Below are positions 44,677-53,706 of a stretch of 64,000 nt of DNA, in pieces. Source of the DNA: Henriciella marina DSM 19595 (GTDB taxonomy: Bacteria; Pseudomonadota; Alphaproteobacteria; Caulobacterales; Hyphomonadaceae); the NCBI RefSeq assembly GCF_000376805.1, contig NZ_AQXT01000002.1, positions 1,426,001 through 1,490,000 of the forward strand, in the 5' to 3' direction. The number at the start of each line of letters is the position of its first letter. Position 1 is the first letter of the stretch. The translations under genes were made by a program, and so were the position numbers. Under the pieces are notes generated by a model, which was not told the origin of the DNA, did not search any database, and saw nothing but the letters and a program-made list of their open reading frames with translations.

Positions 44677-45062
44677 GGCACGGCGACTTCGAGCGTCTTT
44701 CCCGAGAAGAGCTGATTGAGTGCTGGACCGAGATGATCGGTTCAGCGCCGCCGCCCAAGCTTCGCTCGCCCATGATGGCGAAGATCCTGATCTGCGAACA
44801 CCAATGGCAGGCCTCGGGTCGGCCGCGGGCGACGCTGGTTCGAAGACTGCGACGGCTAGCTAGGGCCGCGCCCGATAGCGCCTTGCCGGCCGGCAACGGC
44901 CAACGTCTGGTTCGAGAATGGAACGGCGTTGAGCACACCGTCGATGTCACTGAGGCCGGCTATCTCTGGAATGGCAAGACCTGGCGATCGCTCAGCGCCA
45001 TCGCCAAGGAGATCACCGGGACCAAATGGTCCGGGCCTCGCTTCTTCGGTGTGCAGACATGA
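44673..45062 (+). CDS. DUF2924 protein of serine-recombinase cassette
   Basis: 129 residues from GTG at 44673, overlapping the DUF3489 stop. Domain hallmarks: REELIECWTEMIGSAPPPKL, REWNGVEHTVDVTEAGYLWN, and IAKEITGTKWSGPRFFGVQT (DUF2924 C terminus). Function not known; the gene always stands with the recombinase, so it probably assists integration or excision. Its stop overlaps the recombinase ATG (ATGA), so the three genes are translationally coupled. Confidence 0.85.
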   Translation: MRHGDFERLSREELIECWTEMIGSAPPPKLRSPMMAKILICEHQWQASGRPRATLVRRLRRLARAAPDSALPAGNGQRLVREWNGVEHTVDVTEAGYLWNGKTWRSLSAIAKEITGTKWSGPRFFGVQT

Positions 45063-46564
45063 AGAAAGTCCGCTGCGCCATCTACACGCGGAAGTCCTCC
45101 GACGAAGGCCTCGACCAAGCCTTCAACTCGCTCGATGCGCAGCGAGAGGCCTGCGAGGCCTACATTCGGTCGCAGCGCCATGAGGGCTGGAAGCTCCTGC
45201 CGCAGCGCTACGATGATGGCGGGATATCCGGTGGGACCATGGATCGCCCTGCCCTCCAGGCATTGCTCGCTGAACTCAAGGCCGGCCGCATTGACATGGT
45301 CGTGGTCTACAAGATCGACCGGCTCACACGCTCGCTTGCTGACTTCGCACGGCTGGTTGAACAATTCGAAATGACGGGCGCATCCTTCGTATCCGTGACC
45401 CAGCAGTTCAACACCGCCTCCAGCATGGGCCGACTAACACTAAATGTCCTGCTCTCCTTTGCCCAATTTGAGCGTGAGGTTACAGCCGAGCGGATCCGCG
45501 ACAAGATCGCCGCCTCCAAGAAGAAGGGTATGTGGATGGGTGGTGTTCTGCCGCTAGGCTACGATAAAGCTGATGGCGGCCTAATCATCAACGAAGGTGA
45601 AGCTGAGACGGTCCAAACTCTATTCAAAACATACATCGACGTCGGCTCGGTCCGGAAACTGAAGGACTACGCTGATACCGAAGACCTAAGGACCAAGCAG
45701 CACGTGTCTGCCTCGGGCCGGGTCACTGGCGGCAAACCATTCACAAGGGGCCATCTTTATCAGCTGCTCTCCAACCCTCTCTATCGCGGAAAAATCAAGC
45801 ATCGCGACCAGGTCTATGATGGGCTGCATGACGCGATCATTTCGGAAGCGCTCTGGGTCCGGGTTCAGGAGAAGCTCGCAAACAACCGTGTCGCCCGAAA
45901 AACACGAAAGAATGCCGCCAATCCATCCCTGCTCGCTGGCAGAGTGTTCGATGAGAATGGACGATCCTTCTACGCCCATCATGCTCGGAAAGGGCAGCGA
46001 CGATACCGCTATTACGTCTCCGCAGATAATCAGGTCCGTTTGCCTGCGCGCGAGCTTGAGCAGGCTGCGTTCAATGCGCTTATCCATCGGCCTGGAGTTC
46101 GACAGCTATCGGCCCATGGCGCCCCATCCCAGCGCGAAACGCTGAAACAGATCAACCGGCTGGTGGTTGGCTCGGCGAAGCTGGAAATCCACCTCGCCGG
46201 GCAGGAGAACGTGCACCCGGTCCGAACTCCATTTATCCAACGTCGTCGCGGCGTGGAACGAAAACTCGTTCTGGAAAATGCAAGCGTGTCTCGAAAGGTA
46301 GACCGAACGCTGATCCGACGGATTGTCCAGGCGATGGATTGGCTCGACGACATCAAAGCTGGACGCGCGATTAGCGACATCGCAGCCGAACAAAATGTCT
46401 CGCCATCGTACATCACCCACAATCTCGATCTGGCTTTTCTATCGCCACGAATTCTTGAGGCGGTCAGTGAGGGACGCCAGGCGCCGCATATCTCTGCGTA
46501 CCAGCTTTCGAAGATTTCGATCCCGGTAAATTGGGACGAACAGGACCCGATTTTCCTCTCCTAG
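45059..46564 (+). CDS. Large serine recombinase (island integrase)
   Basis: 501 residues from ATG at 45059. Resolvase domain with the catalytic serine region MKKVRCAIYTRKSSDEGLDQ and conserved arginines in VVVYKIDRLTRSLADFARLV; recombinase domain about 170-290 (LFKTYIDVGSVRKLKDYADT, PLYRGKIKHRDQVYDGLHDA); then an insert (AHHARKGQRRYRYYVSADNQ) where other members have a zinc ribbon but the Cys residues are absent here, and a C-terminal helical part with an HTH-like DIAAEQNVSPSYITHNLDLA. Catalyses att site-specific integration; it sits 780 bp from the tRNA-Ser att site and is likely the integrase of this island. Confidence 0.92.
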   Translation: MKKVRCAIYTRKSSDEGLDQAFNSLDAQREACEAYIRSQRHEGWKLLPQRYDDGGISGGTMDRPALQALLAELKAGRIDMVVVYKIDRLTRSLADFARLVEQFEMTGASFVSVTQQFNTASSMGRLTLNVLLSFAQFEREVTAERIRDKIAASKKKGMWMGGVLPLGYDKADGGLIINEGEAETVQTLFKTYIDVGSVRKLKDYADTEDLRTKQHVSASGRVTGGKPFTRGHLYQLLSNPLYRGKIKHRDQVYDGLHDAIISEALWVRVQEKLANNRVARKTRKNAANPSLLAGRVFDENGRSFYAHHARKGQRRYRYYVSADNQVRLPARELEQAAFNALIHRPGVRQLSAHGAPSQRETLKQINRLVVGSAKLEIHLAGQENVHPVRTPFIQRRRGVERKLVLENASVSRKVDRTLIRRIVQAMDWLDDIKAGRAISDIAAEQNVSPSYITHNLDLAFLSPRILEAVSEGRQAPHISAYQLSKISIPVNWDEQDPIFLS

Positions 46565-46894
46565 ATTCCCGCGTAATCACCCGGTGCATCCTCTGCAGAA
46601 TCTTCAACGGTATGCGCTGAGGACTTGAGATGTTTCTCTCGGTCATACCCTTAGTCATATGACTTAGCTTATGACTAAAGCTATGACTTAGCCCCCCGCG
46701 ACGATAGAGCAGGTCCAGCAGCTCCGGCCGCGGCTCGCGTCTGAACTGGGCGCACCAGTTCCCAAATCGCTTCAGCGGTAGGTCGTTTACTTTGCAATAT
46801 TCCCGCTGATTCAAGTCACTGCGCTTCACGCCTCGCGATGAGCCCACAAGAACGCTTGCAGCTCCGCACGTTTCTCAACTGACAATCTCGTCAT
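46464..46894 (-). pseudogene. Small HTH (IS66-TnpA-like) gene, frameshifted
   Basis: On the minus strand from ATG at 46894, MTRLSVEKRAELQAFLWAHR is followed by a stop, and the sequence continues in another frame with KRSDLNQREYCKVNDLPLKR FGNWCAQF, an HTH similar to accessory proteins of IS66-type elements. A one-base deletion near 46826 explains the break. It ends in TKGMTERNISSPQRI and runs into the recombinase gene antisense. A second, more decayed copy is at 1-170. Confidence 0.6.
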
Positions 46895-47347
46895 CGGCAG
46901 CTCCCCTCGGCTTTTGAACACCAACCGAAAGAGATCGAACGCCCCGCACAAGCATGTCACTATTTGACGCTTTCCTGGTCCGTTCGCCGATTTTTCCCTG
47001 TTAAAGAAAATAAATTTCCCTGTTATGGATCAAAATATTCCCTGTTATTGCACGCAGGGAATTTAGCTTTAGAGCACTGTAAACACGCGATTTAGCAGCC
47101 TTAGGAGTCGACGTTTCCCTGCAAAAGTAAGCGATTTCGCTGTAAATCGGGCGAAAACAGGGAAAATGCCGCTAAACTTGACTGAAAAATTGGCCGACAG
47201 AGACTTTTGGCTGAAAGTGCACGATTGCACGAGAATGGAGACGGAAACTGCAGATTTTAGTCGCTGATACGGGCGATAAGTCCCGGAATTGTCGGGACTA
47301 TTCGCAGACGTCTCGATTCTCGGGATTTTCGGAAGACTGGCTGGCGG
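46565..47347. repeat. Right copy of island-end repeat, tRNA-proximal
   Basis: Between the recombinase stop and tRNA-Ser; matches 1-705 in order and orientation. Landmarks: TTAGTCATATGACTTAG at 46653, TTCCCTGTT repeats at 46994, 47016 and 47038, an inverted CAGGGAAT at 47055, CAGGGAAAA near 47158, TTGACTGAAAAATTGGCCGA, and the end ACTGGCTGGCGG at 47336-47347 that overlaps the tRNA 3' end. The non-coding part is about 440 bp; likely holds the recombinase-binding att region. Confidence 0.7.
46994..47063. repeat. Iteron-like TTCCCTGTT repeats, right set
   Basis: TTCCCTGTT at 46994-47002, 47016-47024 and 47038-47046, spaced 22 bases (two helical turns), then the inverted form CAGGGAATT at 47055-47063. 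Spacing of 22 fits cooperative protein binding on one face of the helix. The left set (351, 373, 394) has spacings of 22 and 21, which supports a shared function. Confidence 0.6.
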
Positions 47348-47431
47348 AGAGGAAGGGATTCGAACCCTCGATACGCGTAAACGTATACGCCCTTAGCAGG
47401 GGCGCGCCTTCAGCCACTCGGCCACCTCTCC
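47342..47431 (-). tRNA. tRNA-Ser(GCU)
   Basis: The minus strand reads GGAGAGGTGGCCGAGTGG ... CCTCTCCG CCA. Acceptor stems GGAGAGG / CCTCTCC pair perfectly, the CCA is encoded, the anticodon loop CTGCTAA gives GCT, the TTCGAATCC T-loop is present, and a long variable arm makes it a class II tRNA, as serine tRNAs are. About 90 nt. The 3' end is the island insertion site. Confidence 0.95.
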
Positions 47432-47504
47432 CAAGCCAGATTGCCTGACTAACCGGATGGCCCCATGCGGGCAAGAGGCCAAACAGCGCCGTCTGCACAT
47501 CACA

Positions 47505-49496
47505 TCATGGTGTCACCACCGGGAACCAGAATTCCGGTTGGTCTAGCGCGCCGAGAAATGCGGCGGCAGCGGCCCCTTCCCCTTCGATGGAAAGCGCGCC
47601 TGAACCTGCAAGTTGAAGCACATTTGCCTCGCGCAGGATCAGCCTGTTAAAGTCCGCGCGCGTCAGGTTCATCGTTGCGGCCGCGTCACCCGTTTCAGTA
47701 ACGTTGCGCGGTACAATGACATCACGGCCGACTTCGACGCGGATGTTTTCGCCGGTATCGCTGAACGCAAAGACGACGGCAAACGGCTCTCGCGAGAGCT
47801 TTTCAGGGTTGTAGCGGCTGGCCAGCGCATCGAACAGGTCGAGTGTGGGAACCGCGGCAAGGAAGTCGGCATTGCCGAGATTCGGCGCCCCACTTTCTGG
47901 GACTCCATTTCTAAGTTCGGATGCGGCGGTCAGGAAATAGCTGCGCCAGGAGCCGCTTTCAGCCTGAAAGCCCATCTGTTCATAGGTGGCCGCCAGCCAG
48001 TCCTTTGCCGGCTGGCTATCGGGGTCCGCAAAGACGGCCTTGTTGAAGAGCTCTGCGGCCCAGCGGTAGTCGCCCTGATCATAGGCGTCTGCGCCGCGTG
48101 CTAGAACCGCCTCGAGCCCGCCCATCGCCTCGACATAGCGGGGCGCGGTCTCTGCATCCGGCAAGGCGTGATAGTTGGCGGGCACGCCGCTCCACCAGCC
48201 ATAATAGTATTGATAGACCGCCTTTGAGTTATGGTTCAGCGTGCCGTAATAGCCGCGCGTCGAAAAATCTTCCTGGCTGAACACCGGCTCGGGGATCGTC
48301 TCCGCAGCCTCCGTCATCGTGGCGCCGGCGTTGGCACGGCGCAGCGTCTGGTCGTGTACGTAGCGATAGGTGTCGCGCTGGTTTTTCAGGAAGGTCTCGA
48401 CATTCTCCTGCCCCCAGCTTGGCCAGTGATGGGATGCGAAAACGACGTCTGACCTGTCGCCATAGTCGGCGAGCGCGCGGTCAATCACCCGGCTCCATTT
48501 CAGCGCATCGCGCACCTTTGCCCCGCGGGATGTCAGGACGTTATGGAACGTGCCGGTCGCCACTTCGGCGGTGCAGAGCGCGTCGAACTGCGGCAGGTAG
48601 AACATGAATTCGGCAGGCGCCTCGGTGCCGCCCGCATCCATGAATTCGAATGTCACACCGTCAATCTCGCGGACCGTGCCCCAGCCTTCGATTTCTTCTG
48701 TCGGCAGAACTAGCCCCGTTTTGCCCTGCGGAAGACCCGGACCAAGCCCCGTGCCGACGACCGCTTGCGGTGAGCGTGGAATCGTGTTGCCGAACATGAG
48801 AACGGCGCGGCGCTGCATCAGATTGCCCGCGATAAGGTTTTCGGCGACGGCGCTTTCAGTAAAGCCGATTGGCGCGAGGACTGGCACGCCGCGCGCCTCT
48901 ATCTCTTCTTCGCCGATCACGCCCCGGGCACCGCCAAAATGGTCAGCGTGGGCATGCGTGTAGAGAACGCCAGTGACAGGGCGCTCACCCAGTGTATCGT
49001 TGACCAGCTTGAGCGCGGCCGCAGCCGTCTCCCTCACCGTCAGAGGATCAACGATGATCCAGCCTGTCTCGCCGCGAATGATGGTCATGACGGAAAGGTC
49101 ATAGCCCCGTACCTGCCAGATTCCCTCTTTCACCTCGAATAGACCATGCCTGGCCGCAAGCGCCGACTGGCGCCAGAGCGACGGGTTCACCGTGGCGGGC
49201 GCGTCACCCTGCAGGAAGTCGAATTGCGGGATGGACCAGACCGTATTGCCATCTTCATCGAGGATCGCGTCGGCGTCTATCGCGGCCAGAAAACCCCGCG
49301 AAGCGTCTTCGAAGTCGCCCTGGTCCTCAAGCGGCAGTCGTTCGGCAATGGCGCGGTTGGCAGCGGCGGTCGCCTCACTTGCCTCACCTGCAGGCGGCGG
49401 CGCTGGAACGTCAACATTGCTGCCTTCGGTATGAGCAAACGACGACATTGAAACGAATGCGAGGGCAAAGGCCGATACGGCCATTCTGTAAGTCAT
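47505..49496 (-). CDS. Alkyl sulfatase (SdsA1/BDS1-type metallo-beta-lactamase)
   Basis: 663 residues. N-terminal signal peptide (AVSAFALAFVSMSSFA), so periplasmic. Metallo-beta-lactamase core with the zinc motif TGVLYTHAHADHFGGARGV near residue 170 and FMFYLPQFDALCTAEVATGT; then the dimerisation domain (DVVFASHHWPSWGQENVETF) and an SCP-2-like C-terminal domain (about 540-660). Cleaves the sulfate ester of primary alkyl sulfates (SDS-type surfactants). Start at ATG with GGAGGA upstream. Right of the tRNA, so probably core genome. Confidence 0.88.
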   Translation of the reverse strand: MTYRMAVSAFALAFVSMSSFAHTEGSNVDVPAPPPAGEASEATAAANRAIAERLPLEDQGDFEDASRGFLAAIDADAILDEDGNTVWSIPQFDFLQGDAPATVNPSLWRQSALAARHGLFEVKEGIWQVRGYDLSVMTIIRGETGWIIVDPLTVRETAAAALKLVNDTLGERPVTGVLYTHAHADHFGGARGVIGEEEIEARGVPVLAPIGFTESAVAENLIAGNLMQRRAVLMFGNTIPRSPQAVVGTGLGPGLPQGKTGLVLPTEEIEGWGTVREIDGVTFEFMDAGGTEAPAEFMFYLPQFDALCTAEVATGTFHNVLTSRGAKVRDALKWSRVIDRALADYGDRSDVVFASHHWPSWGQENVETFLKNQRDTYRYVHDQTLRRANAGATMTEAAETIPEPVFSQEDFSTRGYYGTLNHNSKAVYQYYYGWWSGVPANYHALPDAETAPRYVEAMGGLEAVLARGADAYDQGDYRWAAELFNKAVFADPDSQPAKDWLAATYEQMGFQAESGSWRSYFLTAASELRNGVPESGAPNLGNADFLAAVPTLDLFDALASRYNPEKLSREPFAVVFAFSDTGENIRVEVGRDVIVPRNVTETGDAAATMNLTRADFNRLILREANVLQLAGSGALSIEGEGAAAAAFLGALDQPEFWFPVVTP

Positions 49497-49647
49497 GCGA
49501 TTTTTCCTCCCGGCATATTTTGCGACGAGCCTATGCGCGCAGGTCAGATTTCGGAAGGGTAATTCGTTCTTTCAGGTTTGGCCCCGGGTCGGCGTTGGCG
49601 CGGCACATGGCGCGGGCTTAGGGCTGCAGCGTTTAATACAATCGCTC

Positions 49648-49722
49648 ATCCCGGCGCAGGCCGGGATCTCAGCCAGATTGAGCGCAGAGCCTGTTTAACG
49701 AGACCCCGGCCTGCGCCGGGGT
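49648..49722. repeat. REP-like palindrome pair
   Basis: Two hairpins: ATCCCGGCGCAGGCCGGGAT (49648-49667) and ACCCCGGCCTGCGCCGGGGT (49703-49722). The loops GCAG / CTGC are mirror-related, as in interspersed palindromic elements of alphaproteobacteria. Such hairpins sit in intergenic gaps. Confidence 0.6.
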
Positions 49723-50245
49723 GAGCGGACCATCTCAACTCAAACACCAATATCGCCATGCGGGGTTTCCCGCTGGCGATGCGCTTGTGGTCTCGCCCTG
49801 AGGTGACAGGGCCGGGCGCGTCCAGGGAGGACGCTATAGATAATGCCAGCCTTTCGGCGTGGCTGTAGAGCGTGCGCCATGGACGCGCCCTGCGAAAGAT
49901 TGCCCGCTCGTTTGACGCGGGCCGCCCAGAGGACTCAGAAAGGCGAGCCGTCGCCTGACTGGACAAGTGGATAGCGCGGACCGCCTTGTGGCAGGGCCGT
50001 TAGTCCCATACCGGCAGCACTCGTCTCCTTCGCACTCCACTCATGAGCGGCAATTGCCGCGCATGAGCCCTCCCGCCTTGCCAGAAACCTGCCGGGATCT
50101 TTCCGGCCGGCGTCGGCATCGCGAGAACCATCTCCACCCGGTCGGTCCGGACCGCCCTGTCTGGTGATGGGAGGCGTATAGTATGGGCCGGGCTCTAGAG
50201 GGTGGGGATTGATTTGTTTTGTCCGACAGCCCTGCCTCGCCGTCA

Positions 50246-50329
50246 TCCCGGTTTGCGCCCTTGCGCAAGACCGGGACCCAGCTGCTGCGTCGCACTCCGC
50301 TTCCTCTGGGTCCCGGCTCAAGGCCGGGA
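50246..50329. repeat. REP-like palindrome pair, second set
   Basis: Hairpin 50246-50276 (TCCCGGTTTGCGC paired with GCGCAAGACCGGGA) and hairpin 50311-50329 (TCCCGGC-TCAAG-GCCGGGA), both flanked by the CGTCATCCCGG / CCGGGATGACG signature found in many alphaproteobacterial genomes. Together with 49648-49722 they form a small repeat cluster. Confidence 0.65.
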
Positions 50330-50492
50330 TGACGATAAAGTTGATGGCGCTGAGACAAATTCTGATGGCAGGAGTTGGACCCTCAGAGGGGCATTCGCCC
50401 GTAGAGAGTGACGCATGCTTCAAGTGCGTTACGTCCTCGAGCCTCTTGCGTCCTTCGGAAAAGTAGCGCGGGTCTGGAATAACAGCTTCTAG

Positions 50493-52271
50493 TCAAAGGT
50501 CAGCGAGCGATGGCGCGTCCGCCCCGCCGAGCCATGCCTCGTTAAACAGGTGTCTCGCATAGGCTTCAGAGCGGTCATTACTCTTGGCCGCGTAGCTTTC
50601 AGCGAGGCCAAACAGTGCATAGGCGTTGTTTGGCGACTCGATCAGGGTCTTGAAGAATTCGCGTTCGGCGCGGTCAGTCTGTCCATCCATCAGCAGATAA
50701 GCGCCAAGCGACTGCCGAACTGGATAATACCACCAGGCTGGTTCGAAATAGGGGAGTTTTTCCTGCGCGGTGGCCGCAGACTCCAATGCGTCGATGGCCG
50801 CCGCGTAATCGCCTTCAGCTGCGGCGATGCGGCCCTCAAGAACATGGCTCGCGACTTCAACCAGGCACGGCAGGGGCGCGCCGCGCGCCGCATAGGTATC
50901 GAAGCCCTCGACCTCTGGCAGAGCGCTCAGAGCAGCGAGTTCTGCGCGCGCATCGTCCAGCGCGCCCTGTCTCGCAAGGACCACGCCACGGGCGTGATGC
51001 CAGGCCATCTGTGCGAAGAGATGGGCCGATGACGGCGCTTCATATTGGAGCACGTCCGCAGCGGACCCGAATTGCACGAGCGTGAACAGCTCAGCCGCCG
51101 CGACACGCTCCCCGAAAGGGGATGAAGACGCAGGGTCTATCGTCACGATGCCTGATAGCTTGTCCGCCATGGAAAGCGCCGTCGCAGCGTCTCCGCCAAG
51201 CTGGGCGTTGGCGATCACGAAATGCACATTATGCGGATAATAGACGGCGCCGTAGAAGCCGCCATTTGCGCTTTCCGCGATATAGGCTTCATCTGCGGCG
51301 ATGGCGTCGACATTGGCCTGAATGGCTTTTTTCCAGCGCCCCAGCCGCAGATAGATATGGGAGGGCATATGGACGATATGGCCGATTCCAAGATCCTGTG
51401 CGTGCAGCCTGTCGGCATATGCTTCAGCCCGGAACGGGTCCACTGAGGCTTCCGTGGCATGGATATAGAGGTGGATCGGCGGCGCGAAGTCAGGGTCGAT
51501 TGCCAGCGCCGCATCGAGCAGTTCGAGCGTGCGGGCCGTCCGCCCCTTGGGCGTGCGCGCGCCAGCCTGCCAATAGTCCCATGGCTGTGTGTCCATGTTC
51601 GCTTCGGCCGCCAGGGCGAGGATCAGCTTGTCATCGCCATAGCGGCGCGAAACAATGTCCATCCTGTCGGCATAGGTTTCGGCGTCCTCGCTGACCTCTC
51701 CGGCGCCGTTCTGACGATAGCGCGTCGCCAGCGCCGAGATAAGCGCTGCTTCCTTTTCAGAAATGGAAGAGGCCTTCGCCGCGGCTTCCCGCGCTGCGAT
51801 CAGCCCGGCCGCGCCACGTGCCGGAACGAAGGGCGCGTTGATATTGCTGCCGAAGGCGAGCCCCTCTCCCCAGAAACACATGGCACAGTCCGGATCGAGC
51901 CGCTGAGCCTCCCGGAAAGCCGCAATGGCTTCATCATGGTTGAAGTTGGCCATGTGCGAGAGACCGGTGTCGAACCATGTCTGGGCGTCTGCGCTCTTCG
52001 TTGTGATCGGGTAATGGAAATGGTCGATGACCTCATCCGGCAGGGCGAATGGCGCCTCGAAATCGAAGCTCGCCTCCAGCGGCAAAGCGGCCGTCTGGTC
52101 CTGCGCGCCGGTGGGCGTGGCCTGCCCGCCGCAGCGGTTCTGCGACAGGATGAGCGGATCGATGAAAGCGGGTGGCGGCGCGTCACTGTCTGCCCCTTCC
52201 CCGGACACACAGGAGGAGAGCATCAAGGCGCCGAGAGCGGCCCCCAGCATATCGTGGCGTCTGGATCGCAT
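50493..52271 (-). CDS. Tetratricopeptide-repeat lipoprotein
   Basis: 592 residues from ATG at 52271 (MRSRRHDMLGAALGALMLSS), chosen since it starts just before a lipoprotein signal (LMLSSC lipobox, Cys about residue 21) and follows GAGGGGG. The rest is rich in TPR-like helical pairs (FNHDEAIAAFREAQRLDPDC, ARTLELLDAALAIDPDFAPP, EREFFKTLIESPNNAYALFG) and carries EKEAALISALATRYR-type repeats. Likely an outer-membrane-anchored or periplasmic scaffold; no enzymatic motif is seen. Confidence 0.7.
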   Translation of the reverse strand: MRSRRHDMLGAALGALMLSSCVSGEGADSDAPPPAFIDPLILSQNRCGGQATPTGAQDQTAALPLEASFDFEAPFALPDEVIDHFHYPITTKSADAQTWFDTGLSHMANFNHDEAIAAFREAQRLDPDCAMCFWGEGLAFGSNINAPFVPARGAAGLIAAREAAAKASSISEKEAALISALATRYRQNGAGEVSEDAETYADRMDIVSRRYGDDKLILALAAEANMDTQPWDYWQAGARTPKGRTARTLELLDAALAIDPDFAPPIHLYIHATEASVDPFRAEAYADRLHAQDLGIGHIVHMPSHIYLRLGRWKKAIQANVDAIAADEAYIAESANGGFYGAVYYPHNVHFVIANAQLGGDAATALSMADKLSGIVTIDPASSSPFGERVAAAELFTLVQFGSAADVLQYEAPSSAHLFAQMAWHHARGVVLARQGALDDARAELAALSALPEVEGFDTYAARGAPLPCLVEVASHVLEGRIAAAEGDYAAAIDALESAATAQEKLPYFEPAWWYYPVRQSLGAYLLMDGQTDRAEREFFKTLIESPNNAYALFGLAESYAAKSNDRSEAYARHLFNEAWLGGADAPSLADL

Positions 52272-52407
52272 CGCATTTCCCCCTCGTGCTGGTGGAGAAT
52301 GCGATAGACCTGACTTCAAGTCCATGGAGCGCGGGCGAATTCGCGAGCGCGCGCAAGCGACCCGTAAGGCGCGCCAGCTTGCAGCTTAAATGGTCGACCG
52401 CTGTTTT

Positions 52408-53211
52408 TTAGCCCTCTCGCACCAGCAGCATGTCGAGCACGTCAACCAGTTGCCGACGCTGGTCTGCATTTATGGCGTCAGGGTGAGGATCGGCAAAGCG
52501 GCGGCTATCATTGTCGAAATATTTGCCCGACGCGTCAGCGAACTCATCGGACAGGGCCGCCCGGACCAGTATGTCAGCACCGATGCCGATATCGCTCCCC
52601 GGGATGCCATATCCTTCCTTGACCATCTTGGTCGCGAGCAATGACCCGGGATTGACCGCGACGACCATGAGACCGTCCGCGCGAACCTCTTCGGCATACT
52701 GGTTTGACCACATGGTGAGGGCGAGCTTGCTCTGCGCATAGGCGGCATTGTCTGCCAACTTTTTGTGCCCTCGCAGGGCGTCGAAATCGACAGGTGCCTG
52801 CGCCGCCGAGGACAGGTTCACGATCCGCCCGCCCGGCACAATGATCGGTGCCAGACGCCGCGACAGCAGCATCGGGGCGAGCGTGTTGACGACGAAGCGC
52901 ACATCGAGACCGCCGGGCGTTACAGGGTCAGACGTCTTGAAGACACCGGCATTGTTGATGAGGACATCGACACGATCATGCGCGGCGAGAATGGCGTCGG
53001 CCATGGCGGTTACAGCCTTGAGATCGCTCAAATCAGCGACGCAGGTCTCAACCCTGTCCTCGCCATGGGCGTTTGTGAATTCGGCGCGAAGGGCGGCAAG
53101 CTTCTGAGGATTGCGGCCGTGTAGAAGCAGTTTGTGTCCCTGTTCCAGCAGCCGCTTCGCTGTTTCGAGGCCGATACCGTCCGTGGCGCCGGTGAGAAGA
53201 ATGGTTTTCAT
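52408..53211 (-). CDS. Short-chain dehydrogenase/reductase
   Basis: 267 residues with the Rossmann motif LLTGATDGIGLETAKRLLEQ (TGxxxGIG), the NNAG motif DVLINNAGVF, the catalytic S..Y..K (IVNLSSAAQAPV and AAYAQSKLAL), so a classical NAD(P)-dependent enzyme. Substrate unknown. Core-genome side. It could supply alcohol oxidation to the catabolic operon in principle, but nothing links the two. Confidence 0.88.
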   Translation of the reverse strand: MKTILLTGATDGIGLETAKRLLEQGHKLLLHGRNPQKLAALRAEFTNAHGEDRVETCVADLSDLKAVTAMADAILAAHDRVDVLINNAGVFKTSDPVTPGGLDVRFVVNTLAPMLLSRRLAPIIVPGGRIVNLSSAAQAPVDFDALRGHKKLADNAAYAQSKLALTMWSNQYAEEVRADGLMVVAVNPGSLLATKMVKEGYGIPGSDIGIGADILVRAALSDEFADASGKYFDNDSRRFADPHPDAINADQRRQLVDVLDMLLVREG

Positions 53212-53336
53212 GGAAAATGCCTTTTATCTGGCAGACGCCGGGTCCAGCTGATCTGCATTTTAGGTTGAAAGCCCTTGTTTTCAACCCTGATCCAGAGTGG
53301 CCGCGGGCCCGTAGCCATTGGTGAAAGGAGTTCAGA

Positions 53337-53468
53337 ATGAAACAGACGAAACTTCAGACCGACAAGGCACGCCAGGGCTCGGTTACCCCCGGAATGCTGG
53401 CCGTACTCGCTATCTCTACCGCGCTGGCAGTCTTTGCCATGACCGGCGTGATTGCAGGGGTGAGCTAA
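53337..53468 (+). CDS. Very small membrane protein
   Basis: 43 residues; SD AAAGGAG precedes the ATG at 53337. After a charged, soluble N terminus (MKQTKLQTDKARQGSVTP) comes one transmembrane helix (GMLAVLAISTALAVFAMTGV, residues about 19-38). No homologue recognised. It lies directly before a second small gene with a one-base gap; too short for usual gene callers. Confidence 0.5.
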   Translation: MKQTKLQTDKARQGSVTPGMLAVLAISTALAVFAMTGVIAGVS

Positions 53469-53469
53469 C

Positions 53470-53643
53470 ATGATGAAATCGCACGATAGCGAGAAGAAGG
53501 TGCCTCAGCCGACGCGGCGGACAGTTCACCTGCCCAAGCGTGATGAAGCCTCGTTCTTCAACCAGCGCGGCAACCTCAATCTCGAAAACGATACGGCCTC
53601 TCACCGACGTTACACCTGGATGTTCGAGGACCTGCTTCAATAG
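53470..53643 (+). CDS. Small conserved-looking protein
   Basis: 57 residues from ATG at 53470 (MMKSHDSEKKVPQPTRRTVH), one base behind the 43-residue gene and thus co-transcribed. Charged, with FFNQRGNLNLENDTASHRRY near the C terminus. No known family recognised. The start ATG overlaps the second ATG at 53473, so either may be used. Confidence 0.5.
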   Translation: MMKSHDSEKKVPQPTRRTVHLPKRDEASFFNQRGNLNLENDTASHRRYTWMFEDLLQ

Positions 53644-53706
53644 TTCCGGCAATTGCCGGGAACCGGGCGTTCGAATTGCCCCGTCCCCGGCTGCTGCCTG
53701 TCTGGA

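Larger units (their letters stand above)
49497..50492. other. Long intergenic region with palindromic repeats, no gene
   Basis: About 1 kb between the alkyl-sulfatase start and the TPR gene stop. Apart from the four REP-like hairpins listed separately, short reading frames show no known product. The codon pattern is not gene-like, so this is likely non-coding DNA with repeats. Confidence 0.6.
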
